Source: Auanema rhodensis
Lineage: Eukaryota; Nematoda; Chromadorea; Rhabditida; Rhabditidae
Assembly (NCBI GenBank): GCA_964057225.1
Contig: OZ059900.1
Location: 16,507,638-16,571,637, forward strand
DNA length: 64,000 bases
Direction of reading: 5' to 3'
Program-made: the position numbers and the translations under genes
Part shown: piece after piece, positions 1 to 12,651 of the stretch
Layout of the letters: each line of letters opens with the position of its first letter
How positions within the stretch are numbered: the first letter of the stretch is position 1
Notes under the pieces: model-generated
The model's input: the letters and a program-made list of their open reading frames with translations, nothing else
What the model was told of the DNA's origin: nothing
Database searches by the model: none

Positions 1-445
1 ACTAGACGTTGTACAAACAATTTTGAGCTAGGTTTCATTGACATTGCATGAGTTTGAACACATGAAATCGTAAGTCAAAACCTTGTTTACAGCGAAATTT
101 CCAAAAACTGGTTTTCCAGCATAATAAAATATTTCTCATGGGAAATACTGTGTTTTTGTATTTTTCTAGTGTTCAGCATGTAAAATGTTTCATTTTAGTA
201 TGTAACACGCTGAAATTCGTTGCATTTGACGACTCATATGAACAAAAATCGATTTAATCAATATTAGCCATAAGGGGCGTGCCCTCAGAATATGCTAATT
301 TCCTTAATTTTCTAACCCCTGTTTTTTTGTCGTGAAAGTGGAACTAGACGTTGTACGAACAATTTTGAGCTAGGTTTCATTGACATTGCATGAGTTTGAA
401 CACATGAAATCGTAAGTCAAAACCTTGTTTACAGCGAAATTTCCA

Positions 446-457
446 AAAACTGGTTTT
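446..457. other. Short dyad in satellite A unit (AAAAC-TG-GTTTT)
   Basis: Five-base inverted arms separated by TG. It lies in the low-variation core and recurs once per unit. It is too short to call a binding site from sequence alone. Confidence 0.4.
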
Positions 458-472
458 CCAGCATAATAAAAT

Positions 473-488
473 ATTTCTCATGGGAAAT
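473..488. other. Imperfect 16-bp dyad in satellite A unit
   Basis: ATTTCTCATGGGAAAT pairs with its own reverse complement at 7 of 8 arm positions (the exception is a T opposite G). It recurs once per unit in the low-variation core, so about 161 times in the window. It has the form of a homodimer-binding site or small hairpin, but no protein can be named from the sequence. Confidence 0.45.
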
Positions 489-616
489 ACTGTGTTTTTG
501 TATTTTTCTAGTGTTCAGCATGTAAAATGCTTCATTTTAGTATGTAACACGCTGAAATTCGTTGCATTTGACGACTCATATGAACAAAAATCGATTTAAT
601 CAATATTAGCCATAAG

Positions 617-626
617 GGGCGTGCCC
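617..626. other. GGGC-GT-GCCC dyad, the GC-rich patch of the A unit
   Basis: Perfect four-base arms around GT, in the most GC-rich spot of an otherwise AT-rich unit. It is nearly invariant: I saw GGGGCATGCC once in M11 and AAAGGGCG in M138 and M149. It recurs every unit. Confidence 0.4.
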
Positions 627-3600
627 TCAGAATATGCTAATTTCCTTAATTTTCTAACCCCTGTTTTTTTGTCGTGAAAGTGGAACTAGACGTTGTACGA
701 TCAATTTTGAGCTAGGTTTCATTGACATTGCATGAGTTTGAACACATGAAATCGTAAGTCAAAACCTTGTTTACAGCGAAATTTCCAAAAACTGGTTTTC
801 CAGCATAATAAAATATTTCTCATGGGAAATACTGTGTTTTTGTATTTTTCTAGTGTTCAGCATGTAAAATGCTTCATTTTAGTATGTAACACGCTGAAAT
901 TCGTTGCATTTGACGACTCATATGAACAAAAATCGATTTAATCAATATTAGCCATAAGGGGCGTGCCCTCAGAATATGCTAATTTCCTTAATTTTCTAAC
1001 CCCTGTTTTTTTTGTCGTGAAAGTGGAACTAGACGTTGTACAAACAATTTTGAGCTAGGTTTCATTGACATTGCATGAGTTTGAACACATGAAATCGTAA
1101 GTCAAAACCTTGTTTACAGCGAAATTTCCAAAAACTGGTTTTCCAGCATAATAAAATATTTCTCATGGGAAATACTGTGTTTTTGTATTTTTCTAGTGTT
1201 CAGCATGTAAAATGCTTCATTTTAGTATGTAACACGCTGAAATTCGTTGCATTTGACGACTCATATGAACAAAAATCGATTTAATCAATATTAGCCATAA
1301 GGGGCGTGCCCTCAGAATATGCTAATTTCCTTAATTTTCTAACCCCTGTTTTTTTGTCGTGAAAGTGGAACTAGACGTTGTACGAACAATTTTGAGCTAA
1401 GTTTCATTGACATTGCATGAGTTTGAACACATGAAATCGTAAGTCAAAACCTTGTTTACAGCGAAATTTCCAAAAACTGGTTTTCCAGCATAATAAAATA
1501 TTTCTCATGGGAAATACTGTGTTTTTGTTTTTTTCTAGTGTTCAGCATGTAAAATGCTTCATTTTAGTATGTAACACGCAGAAATTCGTTGCATTTGACG
1601 ACTCATATGAACAAAAATCGATTTAATCAATATTAGCCATAAGGGGCGTGCCCTCAGAATATGCTAATTTCCTTAATTTTCTAACCCCTGTTTTTTTTGT
1701 CGTGAAAGTGGAACTAGACGTTGTACAAACAATTTTGAGCTAGGTTTCATTGACATTGCATGAGTTTGAACACATGAAATCGTAAGTCAAAACCTTGTTT
1801 ACAGCGAAATTTCCAAAAACTGGTTTTCCAGCATAATAAAATATTTCTCATGGGAAATACTGTGTTTTTGTATTTTTCTAGTGTTCAGCATGTAAAATGC
1901 TTCATTTTAGTATGTAACACGCTGAAATTCGTTGCATTTGACGACTCATATGAACAAAAATCGATTTAATCAATATTAGCCATAAGGGGCGTGCCCTCAG
2001 AATATGCTAATTTCCTTAATTTTCTAACCCCTGTTTTTTTTGTCGTGAAAGTGGAACTAGACGTTGTACAAACAATTTTGAGCTAGGTTTCATTGACATT
2101 GCATGAGTTTGAACACATGAAATCGTAAGTCAAAACCTTGTTTACAGCGAAATTTCCAAAAACTGGTTTTCCAGCATAATAAAATATTTCTCATGGGAAA
2201 TACTGTGTTTTTGTTTTTTTCTAGTGTTCAGCATGTAAAATGCTTCATTTTAGTATGTAACACGCTGAAATTCGTTGCATTTGACGACTCATATGAACAA
2301 AAATCGATTTAATCAATATTAGCCATAAGGGGCGTGCCCTCAGAATATGCTAATTTCCTTAATTTTCTAACCCCTGTTTTTTTTGTCGTGAAAGTGGAAC
2401 TAGACGTTGTACAAACAATTTTGAGCTAGGTTTCATTGACATTGCATGAGTTTGAACACATGAAATCGTAAGTCAAAACCTTGTTTACAGCGAAATTTCC
2501 AAAAACTGGTTTTCCAGCATAATAAAATATTTCTCATGGGAAATACTGTGTTTTTGTATTTTTCTAGTGTTCAGCATGTAAAATGCTTCATTTTAGTATG
2601 TAACACGCTGAAATTCGTTGCATTTGACGACTCATATGAACAAAAATCGATTTAATCAATATTAGCCATAAGGGGCGTGCCCTCAGAATATGCTAATTTC
2701 CTTAATTTTCTAACCCCTGTTTTTTTGTCGTGAAAGTGGAACTAGACGTTGTACGAACAATTTTGAGCTAAGTTTCATTGACATTGCATGAGTTTGAACA
2801 CATGAAATCGTAAGTCAAAACCTTGTTTACAGCGAAATTTCCAAAAACTGGTTTTCCAGCATAATAAAATATTTCTCATGGGAAATACTGTGTTTTTGTA
2901 TTTTTCTAGTGTTCAGCATGTAAAATGGTTCATTTTAGTATGTAACACGCTGAAATTCGTTGCATTTGACGACTCATATGAACAAAAATCGATTTAATCA
3001 ATATTAGCCATAAGGGGCGTGCCCTCAGAATATGCTAATTTCCTTAATTTTCTAACCCCTGTTTTTTTTGTCGTGAAAGTGGAACTAGACGTTGTACAAA
3101 CAATTTTGAGCTAGGTTTCATTGACATTGCATGAGTTTGAACACATGAAATCGTAAGTCAAAACCTTGTTTACAGCGAAATTTCCAAAAACTGGTTTTCC
3201 AGCATAATAAAATATTTCTCATGGGAAATACTGTGTTTTTGTATTTTTCTAGTGTTCAGCATGTAAAATGCTTCATTTTAGTATGTAACACGCAGAAATT
3301 CGTTGCATTTGACGACTCATATGAACAAAAATCGATTTAATCAATATTAGCCATAAGGGGCGTGCCCTCAGAATATGCTAATTTCCTTAATTTTCTAACC
3401 CCTGTTTTTTTGTCGTGAAAGTGGAACTAGACGTTGTACAAACAATTTTGAGCTAGGTTTCATTGACATTGCATGAGTTTGAACACATGAAATCGTAAGT
3501 CAAAACCTTGTTTACAGCGAAATTTCCAAAAACTGGTTTTCCAGCATAATAAAATATTTCTCATGGGAAATACTGTGTTTTTGTATTTTTCTAGTGTTCA

Positions 3601-4450
3601 GCATGTAAAATGCTTCATTTTAGTATGTAACACGCTGAAATTCGTTGCATTTGACGACTCATATGAACAAAAATCGATTTAATCAATATTAGCCATAAGG
3701 GGCATGCCCTCAGAATATGCTAATTTCCTTAATTTTCTAACCCCTGTTTTTTTGTCGTGAAAGTGGAACTAGACGTTGTACGAACAATTTTGAGCTAGGT
3801 TTCATTGACATTGCATGAGTTTGAACACATGAAATCGTAAGTCAAAACCTTGTTTACAGCGAAATTTCCAAAAACTGGTTTTCCAGCATAATAAAATATT
3901 TCTCATGGGAAATACTGTGTTTTTGTATTTTTCTAGTGTTCAGCATGTAAAATGCTTCATTTTAGTATGTAACACACTGAAATTCGTTGCATTTGACGAC
4001 TCATATGAACAAAAATCGATTTAATCAATATTAGCCATAAGGGGCGTGCCCTCAGAATATGCTAATTTCCTTAATTTTCTAACCCCTGTTTTTTTGTCGT
4101 GAAAGTGGAACTAGACGTTGTACGAACAATTTTGAGCTAAGTTTCATTGACATTGCATGAGTTTGAACACATGAAATCGTAAGTCAAAACCTTGTTTACA
4201 GCGAAATTTCCAAAAACTGGTTTTCCAGCATAATAAAATATTTCTCATGGGAAATACTGTGTTTTTGTTTTTTTCTAGTGTTCAGCATGTAAAATGCTTC
4301 ATTTTAGTATGTAACACGCTGAAATTCGTTGCATTTGACGACTCATATGAACAAAAATCGATTTAATCAATATTAGCCATAAGGGGCGTGCCCTCAGAAT
4401 ATGCTAATTTCCTTAATTTTCTAACCCCTGTTTTTTGTCGTGAAAGTGGA

Positions 4451-7182
4451 ACTAGACGTTGTACGAACAATTTTGAGCTAGGTTTCATTGACATTGCATG
4501 AGTTTGAACACATGAAATCGTAAGTCAAAACCTTGTTTACAGCGAAATTTCCAAAAACTGGTTTTCCAGCATAATAAAATATTTCTCATGGGAAATACTG
4601 TGTTTTTGTATTCTTCTAGTGTTCAGCATGTAAAATGCTTCATTTTAGTATGTAACACGCTGAAATTCGTTGCATTTGACGACTCATATGAACAAAAATC
4701 GATTTAATCAATATTAGCCATAAGGGGCGTGCCCTCAGAATATGCTAATTTCCTTAATTTTCTAACCCCTGTTTTTTTGTCGTGAAAGTGGAACTAGACG
4801 TTGTACGAACAATTTTGAGCTAGGTTTCATTGACATTGCATGAGTTTGAACACATGAAATCGTAAGTCAAAACCTTGTTTACAGCGAAATTTCCAAAAAC
4901 TGGTTTTCCAGCATAATAAAATATTTCTCATGGGAAATACTGTGTTTTTGTATTCTTCTAGTGTTCAGCATGTAAAATGCTTCATTTTAGTATGTAACAC
5001 GCTGAAATTCGTTGCATTTGACGACTCATATGAACAAAAATCGATTTAATCAATATTAGCCATAAGGGGCGTGCCCTCAGAATATGCTAATTTCCTTAAT
5101 TTTCTAACCCCTGTTTTTTGTCGTGAAAGTGGAACTAGACGTTGTACGAACAATTTTGAGCTAGGTTTCATTGACATTGCATGAGTTTGAACACATGAAA
5201 TCGTAAGTCAAAACCTTGTTTACAGCGAAATTTCCAAAAACTGGTTTTCCAGCATAATAAAATATTTCTCATGGGAAATACTGTGTTTTTGTTTTTTTCT
5301 AGTGTTCAGCATGTAAAGTGCTTCATTTTAGTATGTAACACGCTGAAATTCGTTGCATTTGACGACTCATATGAACAAAAATCGATTTAATCAATATTAG
5401 CCATAAGGGGCGTGCCCTCAGAATATGCTAATTTCCTTAATTTTCTAACCCCTGTTTTTTTGTCGTGAAAGTGGAACTAGACGTTGTACGAACAATTTTC
5501 AGCTAGGTTTCATTGACATTGCATGAGTTTGAACACATGAAATCGTAAGTCAAAACCTTGTTTACAGCGAAATTTCCAAAAACTGGTTTTCCAGCATAAT
5601 AAAATATTTCTCATGGGAAATACTGTGTTTTTGTATTTTTCTAGTGTTCAGCATGTAAAATGCTTCATTTTAGTATGTAACACGCTGAAATTCGTTGCAT
5701 TTGACGACTCATATGAACAAAAATCGATTTAATCAATATTAGCCATAAGGGGCGTGCCCTCAGAATATGCTAATTTCCTTAATTTTCTAACCCCTGTTTT
5801 TTGTCGTGAAAGTGGAACTAGACGTTGTACGAACAATTTTGAGCTAGGTTTCATTGACATTGCATGAGTTTGAACACATGAAATCGTAAGTCAAAACCTT
5901 GTTTACAGCGAAATTTCCAAAAACTGGTTTTCCAGCATAATAAAATATTTCTCATGGGAAATACTGTGTTTTTGTATTCTTCTAGTGTTCAGCATGTAAA
6001 ATGCTTCATTTTAGTATGTAACACGCTGAAATTCGTTGCATTTGACGACTCATATGAACAAAAATCGATTTAATCAATATTAGCCATAAGGGGCGTGCCC
6101 TCAGAATATGCTAATTTCCTTAATTTTCTAACCCCTGTTTTTTTGTCGTGAAAGTGGAACTAGACGTTGTACGAACAATTTTGAGCTAGGTTTCATTGAC
6201 ATTGCATGAGTTTGAACACATGAAATCGTAAGTCAAAACCTTGTTTACAGCGAAATTTCCAAAAACTGGTTTTCCAGCATAATAAAATATTTCTCATGGG
6301 AAATACTGTGTTTTTGTATTCTTCTAGTGTTCAGCATGTAAAATGCTTCATTTTAGTATGTAACACGCTGAAATTCGTTGCATTTGACGACTCATATGAA
6401 CAAAAATCGATTTAATCAATATTAGCCATAAGGGGCGTGCCCTCAGAATATGCTAATTTCCTTAATTTTCTAACCCCTGTTTTTTGTCGTGAAAGTGGAA
6501 CTAGACGTTGTACGAACAATTTTGAGCTAGGTTTCATTGACATTGCATGAGTTTGAACACATGAAATCGTAAGTCAAAACCTTGTTTACAGCGAAATTTC
6601 CAAAAACTGGTTTTCCAGCATAATAAAATATTTCTCATGGGAAATACTGTGTTTTTGTTTTTTTCTAGTGTTCAGCATGTAAAGTGCTTCATTTTAGTAT
6701 GTAACACGCTGAAATTCGTTGCATTTGACGACTCATATGAACAAAAATCGATTTAATCAATATTAGCCATAAGGGGCGTGCCCTCAGAATATGCTAATTT
6801 CCTTAATTTTCTAACCCCTGTTTTTTTGTCGTGAAAGTGGAACTAGACGTTGTACGAACAATTTTCAGCTAGGTTTCATTGACATTGCATGAGTTTGAAC
6901 ACATGAAATCGTAAGTCAAAACCTTGTTTACAGCGAAATTTCCAAAAACTGGTTTTCCAGCATAATAAAATATTTCTCATGGGAAATACTGTGTTTTTGT
7001 ATTTTTCTAGTGTTCAGCATGTAAAATGCTTCATTTTAGTATGTAACACGCTGAAATTCGTTGCATTTGACGACTCATATGAACAAAAATCGATTTAATC
7101 AATATTAGCCATAAGGGGCGTGCCCTCAGAATATGCTAATTTCCTTAAATTTCTAACCCCTGTTTTTTGTCGTGAAAGTGGA
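4451..7182. repeat. 4-unit HOR, two tandem copies (1366 bp each)
   Basis: M14-M17 and M18-M21 share the same order: TATTCTTC with T7; TATTCTTC with T6; TTTTTTTC with AAAGTGC; then TTTTCAGC with T6. The copies are 4451-5816 and 5817-7182, each 1366 bp (4 x 342 minus two T deletions). M21 differs from M17 by TTAAATTTC in place of TTAATTTTC. The counterpart at 13335-14700 (M40-M43) occurs once. Confidence 0.85.
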
Positions 7183-10100
7183 ACTAGACGTTGTACGAAC
7201 AATTTTGAGCTAGGTTTCATTGACATTGCATGAGTTTGAACACATGAAATCGTAAGTCAAAACCTTGTTTACAGCGAAATTTCCAAAAACTGGTTTTCCA
7301 GCATAATAAAATATTTCTCATGGGAAATACTGTGTTTTTGTATTCTTCTAGTGTTCAGCATGTAAAATGCTTCATTTTAGTATGTAACACGCTGAAATTC
7401 GTTGCATTTGACGACTCATATGAACAAAAATCGATTTAATCAATATTAGCCATAAGGGGCGTGCCCTCAGAATATGCTAATTTCCTTAATTTTCTAACCC
7501 CTGTTTTTTTGTCGTGAAAGTGGAACTAGACGTTGTACGAACATTTTTGAGCTAGGTTTCATTGACATTGCATGAGTTTGAACACATGAAATCGTAAGTC
7601 AAAACCTTGTTTACAGCGAAATTTCCAAAAACTGGTTTTCCAGCATAATAAAATATTTCTCATGGGAAATACTGTGTTTTTGTATTTTTCTAGTGTTCAG
7701 CATGTAAAATACTTCATTTTAGTATGTAACACGCTGAAATTCGTTGCATTTGACGACTCATATGAACAAAAATCGATTTAATCAATATTAGCCATAAGGG
7801 GCGTGCCCTCAGAATATGCTAATTTCCTTAATTTTCTAACCCTTGTTTTTTTGTCGTGAAAGTGGAACTAGACGTTGTACGAACAATTTTGAGCTAGGTT
7901 TCATTGACATTGCATGAGTTTGAACACATGAAATCGTAAGTCAAAACCTTGTTTACAGCGAAATTTCCAAAAACTGGTTTTCCAGCATAATAAAACATTT
8001 CTCATGGGAAATACTGTGTTTTTGTATTTTTCTAGTGTTCAGCATGTAAAATGCTTCATTTTAGTATGTAACACGCTGAAATTCGTTGCATTTGACGAAT
8101 CATATGAACAAAAATCGATTTAATCAATATTAGCCATAAGGGGCGTGCCCTCAGAATATGCTAATTTCCTTAATTTTCAAACCCCTGTTTTTTTGTCGTG
8201 AAAGTGGAACTAGACGTTGTACGAACAATTTTGAGCTAGGTTTCATTGACATTGCATGAGTTTGAACACATGAAATCGTAAGTCAAAACCTTGTTTACAG
8301 CGAAATTTCCAAAAACTGGTTTTCCAGCATAATAAAATATTTCTCATGGGAAATACTGTGTTTTTGTATTTTTCTAGTGTTCAGCATGTAAAATGGTTCA
8401 TTTTAGTATGTAACACGCTGAAATTCGTTGCATTTGACGACTCATATGAACAAAAATCGATTTAATCAATATTAGCCATAAGGGGCGTGCCCTCAGAATA
8501 TGCTAATTTCCTTAAATTTCTAACCCCTGTTTTTTGTCGTGAAAGTGGAACTAGACGTTGTACGAACAATTTTGAGCTAGGTTTCATTGACATTGCATGA
8601 GTTTGAACACATGAAATCGTAAGTCAAAACCTTGTTTACAGCGAAATTTCCAAAAACTGGTTTTCCAGCATAATAAAATATTTCTCATGGGAAATACTGT
8701 GTTTTTGTATTCTTCTAGTGTTCAGCATGTAAAATGCTTCATTTTAGTATGTAACACGCTGAAATTCGTTGCATTTGACGACTCATATGAACAAAAATCG
8801 ATTTAATCAATATTAGCCATAAGGGGCGTGCCCTCAGAATATGCTAATTTCCTTAATTTTCTAACCCCTGTTTTTTTGTCGTGAAAGTGGAACTAGACGT
8901 TGTACGAACATTTTTGAGCTAGGTTTCATTGACATTGCATGAGTTTGAACACATGAAATCGTAAGTCAAAACCTTGTTTACAGCGAAATTTCCAAAAACT
9001 GGTTTTCCAGCATAATAAAATATTTCTCATGGGAAATACTGTGTTTTTGTATTTTTCTAGTGTTCAGCATGTAAAATACTTCATTTTAGTATGTAACACG
9101 CTGAAATTCGTTGCATTTGACGACTCATATGAACAAAAATCGATTTAATCAATATTAGCCATAAGGGGCGTGCCCTCAGAATATGCTAATTTCCTTAATT
9201 TTCTAACCCTTGTTTTTTTGTCGTGAAAGTGGAACTAGACGTTGTACGAACAATTTTGAGCTAGGTTTCATTGACATTGCATGAGTTTGAACACATGAAA
9301 TCGTAAGTCAAAACCTTGTTTACAGCGAAATTTCCAAAAACTGGTTTTCCAGCATAATAAAACATTTCTCATGGGAAATACTGTGTTTTTGTATTTTTCT
9401 AGTGTTCAGCATGTAAAATGCTTCATTTTAGTATGTAACACGCTGAAATTCGTTGCATTTGACGAATCATATGAACAAAAATCGATTTAATCAATATTAG
9501 CCATAAGGGGCGTGCCCTCAGAATATGCTAATTTCCTTAATTTTCTAACCCCTGTTTTTTTGTCGTGAAAGTGGAACTAGACGTTGTACGAACAATTTTG
9601 AGCTAGGTTTCATTGACATTGCATGAGTTTGAACACATGAAATCGTAAGTCAAAACCTTGTTTACAGCGAAATTTCCAAAAACTGGTTTTCCAGCATAAT
9701 AAAATATTTCTCATGGGAAATACTGTGTTTTTGTATTTTTCTAGTGTTCAGCATGTAAAATGGTTCATTTTAGTATGTAACACGCTGAAATTCGTTGCAT
9801 TTGACGACTCATATGAACAAAAATCGATTTAATCAATATTAGCCATAAGGGGCGTGCCCTCAGAATATGCTAATTTCCTTAAATTTCTAACCCCTGTTTT
9901 TTGTCGTGAAAGTGGAACTAGACGTTGTACGAACAATTTTGAGCTAGGTTTCATTGACATTGCATGAGTTTGAACACATGAAATCGTAAGTCAAAACCTT
10001 GTTTACAGCGAAATTTCCAAAAACTGGTTTTCCAGCATAATAAAATATTTCTCATGGGAAATACTGTGTTTTTGTATTCTTCTAGTGTTCAGCATGTAAA

Positions 10101-11283
10101 ATGCTTCATTTTAGTATGTAACACGCTGAAATTCGTTGCATTTGACGACTCATATGAACAAAAATCGATTTAATCAATATTAGCCATAAGGGGCGTGCCC
10201 TCAGAATATGCTAATTTCCTTAAATTTCTAACCCCTGTTTTTTGTCGTGAAAGTGGAACTAGACGTTGTACGAACATTTTTGAGCTAGGTTTCATTGACA
10301 TTGCATGAGTTTGAACACATGAAATCGTAAGTCAAAACCTTGTTTACAGCGAAATTTCCAAAAACTGGTTTTCCAGCATAATAAAATATTTCTCATGGGA
10401 AATACTGTGTTTTTGTATTTTTCTAGTGTTCAGCATGTAAAATACTTCATTTTAGTATGTAACACGCTGAAATTCGTTGCATTTGACGACTCATATGAAC
10501 AAAAATCGATTTAATCAATATTAGCCATAAGGGGCGTGCCCTCAGAATATGCTAATTTCCTTAATTTTCTAACCCTTGTTTTTTTGTCGTGAAAGTGGAA
10601 CTAGACGTTGTACGAACAATTTTGAGCTAGGTTTCATTGACATTGCATGAGTTTGAACACATGAAATCGTAAGTCAAAACCTTGTTTACAGCGAAATTTC
10701 CAAAAACTGGTTTTCCAGCATAATAAAACATTTCTCATGGGAAATACTGTGTTTTTGTATTTTTCTAGTGTTCAGCATGTAAAATGCTTCATTTTAGTAT
10801 GTAACACGCTGAAATTCGTTGCATTTGACGAATCATATGAACAAAAATCGATTTAATCAATATTAGCCATAAGGGGCGTGCCCTCAGAATATGCTAATTT
10901 CCTTAATTTTCTAACCCCTGTTTTTTTGTCGTGAAAGTGGAACTAGACGTTGTACGAACAATTTTGAGCTAGGTTTCATTGACATTGCATGAGTTTGAAC
11001 ACATGAAATCGTAAGTCAAAACCTTGTTTACAGCGAAATTTCCAAAAACTGGTTTTCCAGCATAATAAAATATTTCTCATGGGAAATACTGTGTTTTTGT
11101 ATTTTTCTAGTGTTCAGCATGTAAAATGGTTCATTTTAGTATGTAACACGCTGAAATTCGTTGCATTTGACGACTCATATGAACAAAAATCGATTTAATC
11201 AATATTAGCCATAAGGGGCGTGCCCTCAGAATATGCTAATTTCCTTAATTTTCTAACCCCTGTTTTTTTGTCGTGAAAGTGGA
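7183..11283. repeat. 4-unit HOR, three tandem copies (1367 bp each)
   Basis: Copies at 7183-8549, 8550-9916 and 9917-11283 share the order: TATTCTTC; ATTTTTGAG with ATACTTC and CCCTTG; AAACATTT with GACGAATC; ATGGTTC. The first two copies end in TTAAATTTC with T6. In the third copy that feature is on its first unit (M30) and not on its last (M33), which suggests a crossover or conversion offset inside the tandem. M24 has a private TTTTCAAACCCC. Related copies occur at 14701-16067 and 16068-17435. Confidence 0.85.
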
Positions 11284-12651
11284 ACTAGACGTTGTACGAA
11301 CAATTTTGAGCTAGGTTTCATTGACATTGCATGAGTTTGAACACATGAAATCGTAAGTCAAAACCTTGTTTACAGCGAAATTTCCAAAAACTGGTTTTCC
11401 AGCATAATAAAATATTTCTCATGGGAAATACTGTGTTTTTGTATTTTTCTAGTGTTCAGCATGTAAAATGCTTCATTTTAGTATGTAACACGCTGAAATT
11501 CGTTGCATTTGACGACTCATATGAACAAAAATCGATTTAATCAATATTAGCCATAAGGGGCGTGCCCTCAGAATATGCTAATTTCCTTAATTTTCTGACC
11601 CCTGTTTTTTTGTCGTGAAAGTGGAACTAGACGTTGTACGAACAATTTTGAGCTAGGTTTCATTGACATTGCATGAGTTTGAACACATGAAATCGTAAGT
11701 CAAAACCTTGTTTACAGCGAAATTTCCAAAAACTGGTTTTCCAGCATAATAAAATATTTCTCATGGGAAATACTGTGTTTTTGTATTTTTCTAGTGTTCA
11801 GCATGTAAAATGCTTCATTTTAGTATGTAACACGCTGAAATTCGTTGCATTTGACGACTCATATGAACAAAAATCGATTTAATCAATATTAGCCATAAGG
11901 GGCGTGCCCTCAGAATATGCTAATTTCCTTAATTTTCTAACCCCTGTTTTTTTGTCGTGAAAGTGGAACTAGACGTTGTACGAACAATTTTGAGCTAGGT
12001 TTCATTGACATTGCATGAGTTTGAACACATGAAATCGTAAGTCAAAACCTTGTTTACAGCGAAATTTCCAAAAACTGGTTTTCCAGCATAATAAAATATT
12101 TCTCATGGGAAATACTGTGTTTTTGTTTTTTTCTAGTGTTCAGCATGTAAAATGCTTCATTTTAGTATGTAACACGCAGAAATTCGTTGCATTTGACGAC
12201 TCATATGAACAAAAATCGATTTAATCAATATTAGCCATAAGGGGCGTGCCCTCAGAATATGCTAATTTCCTTAATTTTCTAACCCCTGTTTTTTTGTCGT
12301 GAAAGTGGAACTAGACGTTGTACGAACAATTTTGAGCTAGGTTTCATTGACATTGCATGAGTTTGAACACATGAAATCGTAAGTCAAAACCTTGTTTACA
12401 GCGAAATTTCCAAAAACTGGTTTTCCAGCATAATAAAATATTTCTCATGGGAAATACTGTGTTTTTGTATTTTTCTAGTGTTCAGCATGTAAAATGCTTC
12501 ATTTTAGTATGTAACACGCTGAAATTCGTTGCATTTGACGACTCATATGAACAAAAATCGATTTAATCAATATTAGCCATAAGGGGCGTGCCCTCAGAAT
12601 ATGCTAATTTCCTTAATTTTCTAACCCCTGTTTTTTTGTCGTGAAAGTGGA

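Larger units (their letters stand above)
376..492. other. Low-variation core of the satellite A unit (offset 34-150)
   Basis: This 117-bp part of the unit is almost invariant across all copies read. I saw only about four variant columns in it: AAACATTT (one class of units), GTGAAAACC (M147, M158, M160), AAATCC (M145, M156, M162) and a single GTGTTTG (M149). The other 225 bp of the unit hold roughly 38 variant columns. The core contains the short dyads at 446-457 and 473-488. Selective constraint, for example from a DNA-binding protein or nucleosome positioning, is one possible reading. Chance during recent amplification is another. Confidence 0.6.
343..684. repeat. Representative satellite A unit (M2, near consensus)
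   Basis: This unit carries the majority base at nearly every diagnostic site: ACGAAC near its start, GAGCTAGG, GTATTTTTC, AATGCTTC, CACGCTG, GACGACTC, GCCATAAGG, TAACCCCTG and seven T (664-670). GC is about 34% (116 of 342 by hand) and it holds about 10 CpG, close to random expectation for that base composition. The recurring diagnostic alternatives are, in order along the unit: ACAAAC or ATGAAC; ATTTTTGAG; TTTTCAGC; GAGCTAAG; AAACATTT; TATTCTTC, TATATTTC, TTTTTTTC or TTTCGTA; AAAGTGC, ATGGTTC or ATACTTC; TAGCACG; CACGCAG or CACACTG; TTAACGAC or GACGAATC; GCTATAAGG; TTAAATTTC; CTGACCCC; CCCTTG; and T6 or T8. Combinations of these define the higher-order blocks annotated separately. Confidence 0.95.
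1..3767. repeat. Left subdomain of satellite A (ACAAAC-type units M1-M11)
   Basis: Seven of these eleven units (M1, M4, M6, M7, M8, M10, M11) read ACAAAC where nearly all other units read ACGAAC or ATGAAC. This state does not recur to the right. Five units (M3, M5, M6, M7, M9) carry eight T in the terminal tract, a length I see only here. M5 and M10 have CACGCAG, M9 has ATGGTTC and M11 has GGGGCATGCC. No clean multi-unit period is obvious, so this stretch looks less recently homogenised than the rest. It may be the edge of a domain continuing to the left of the window. Confidence 0.75.
3768..12651. repeat. Satellite A long block, first copy (M12-M37) with nested 4-unit repeats
   Basis: The block starts with the CACACTG unit (M12), then GAGCTAAG plus T6 (M13), a 4-unit repeat present twice (4451-7182), a second 4-unit repeat present three times (7183-11283), a CTGACCCC unit (M34) and three further units. 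The same order of diagnostic units recurs from 12652 but with only one copy of the first 4-unit repeat and fewer of the second. The two blocks are therefore copies of a longer ancestral HOR that later expanded locally. The order of units was read directly; the history is inference. Confidence 0.8.

Noticed and set aside
215-231. CENP-B-box-like 17-mer ATTCGTTGCATTTGACG, once per satellite A unit
   Set aside because: It fits the TTCG and central A positions of the mammalian CENP-B box (TTCGNNNNANNCGGG) but has TGAC where CGGG is required, about 6 of 9 key bases. That is weak in AT-rich DNA, and there is no sign the host is a mammal.
664-670. T tract at the unit end as a Pol III terminator or retroelement tail
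   Set aside because: There is no upstream box A/box B promoter pattern and no target-site duplication. The tract is simply part of every unit.
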